Shown: positions 5,966 to 6,305 of the stretch, one piece after another
Numbering within the stretch: position 1 is the stretch's first letter
Layout of the letters: each line of letters starts with the position of its first letter
Assembly (NCBI GenBank): GCA_937969105.1
Contig: CALBUZ010000032.1
Span: forward strand, 1 to 6,305
Direction of reading: 5' to 3'
Source: an uncultured Collinsella sp.
Lineage (GTDB): Bacteria; Actinomycetota; Coriobacteriia; Coriobacteriales; Coriobacteriaceae
DNA: 6,305 bases
Notes under the pieces: model-generated
Databases searched by the model: none
Told to the model about the DNA's origin: nothing
The model's input: only the letters and a program-made list of their open reading frames with translations
Made by a program: the position numbers and the translations under genes

Positions 5966-6305
5966 ATGTATAAGATCCTGGAGAAGACGCAGTTCTCTGA
6001 GAAGGTGTTCAAGTTCCGCATCGAGGCGCCTGCAATCGCCAAACATGCGCACGCTGGACAGTTCCTCATGGTTCGCGCCAACGAGACGGGCGAGCGCGTC
6101 CCGTTTACCCTGGCCGGCTGGAACGGTGACGAGGGCTGGGTCGAGTTCATCTTCATGGTGATCGGCAAGACCACCGAGATGCTGTCCACCTACGAGGCCG
6201 GCGAGTCGCTGCGCGACGTCGTGGGCCCGCTGGGCGTTCCCACCGAGATGGCCGAGGGCCCCTGCGCCGTCATTGGCGGCGGCGTCGGCCTGGCAATTGC
6301 CTTCC
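5966..6305 (+). CDS. nfnA: Ferredoxin-NADP oxidoreductase alpha subunit, NfnA / sulfide dehydrogenase type (partial, 3' end off the right edge)
   Basis: This is the start (113 residues) of an FAD- and NAD-binding flavoprotein of the PyrK/NfnA family. In NfnAB, this subunit exchanges electrons between NAD(H), ferredoxin and the NADP-binding partner in the cytoplasm of anaerobes, balancing NADPH and reduced ferredoxin. The visible part shows the FAD-binding barrel: AGQFLMVRANETGERVPFTLAGW (about residues 30-52, with the RVPFT FAD motif at 44-48), MVIGKTTEML, VVGPLGVP, and the start of the nucleotide-binding domain, VIGGGVGLAIAF. The KTT and VVGPLG segments favour NfnA or sulfide dehydrogenase over PyrK, but PyrK cannot be fully excluded without the C-terminal cysteines. 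The start at 5966 has AGAGGGG 4 nt upstream. The gene has its own promoter and leader. The partner subunit would be expected just beyond the right edge. Confidence 0.88.
   Translation, partial: MYKILEKTQFSEKVFKFRIEAPAIAKHAHAGQFLMVRANETGERVPFTLAGWNGDEGWVEFIFMVIGKTTEMLSTYEAGESLRDVVGPLGVPTEMAEGPCAVIGGGVGLAIAF

Noticed and set aside
5588..6052. A minus-strand open frame of 154 residues after pth
   Set aside because: It runs through the inverted-repeat block, terminator, promoter and start of the nfnA-like gene, has no ribosome site I could support, and matches no family I know.

Overview
The window looks like chromosomal DNA from a high-GC Gram-positive gut actinobacterium of the class Coriobacteriia, most likely Collinsella or a close relative. 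This is inferred from four things: GC-rich codon use, the glmU-prs-pth order, an actinobacterial-type FANGEI motif in Prs, and an NfnA-type flavoprotein typical of anaerobes. No sequence search was run, so the genus is a judgement.

Layout. Positions 1-1954 are read on the minus strand and hold two genes of an energy-coupling factor (ECF) vitamin/metal importer. ecfT (membrane coupling subunit) comes first. It overlaps by one base (TGATG) with a long ATPase gene that runs off the left edge. That ATPase has a complete first ABC domain, a serine-rich linker of about 75 residues, and the first residues of a second ABC domain, so it is probably a fused double ATPase. No substrate-binding S subunit is visible. 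Positions 1955-2127 form a divergent promoter region. From 2128 everything is read on the plus strand: glmU (UDP-GlcNAc synthesis for the cell wall), prs (PRPP synthesis), pth (peptidyl-tRNA hydrolase) and the start of an NfnA-like ferredoxin-NADP oxidoreductase subunit that runs off the right edge.

The three complete plus-strand genes are ordinary housekeeping genes in a well-known bacterial order, but they are widely spaced (about 190-375 bp) and the gaps are rich in structure. After glmU there is a good intrinsic terminator. Between prs and pth there is a nested palindrome of about 105 bp with a perfect 18-bp outer stem. Between pth and the nfnA-like gene there is a block of about 200 bp bounded by 29-bp imperfect inverted repeats that encloses a strong terminator hairpin. 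It is followed by a perfect TATAAT box and a leader of about 100 nt whose segments could pair in alternative ways.

I found no clear new defence or mobile system. The best candidates for something undescribed are the two intergenic inverted-repeat blocks (possible dispersed elements), the inverted-repeat-bounded linker inside the ECF ATPase gene, and the nfnA leader.
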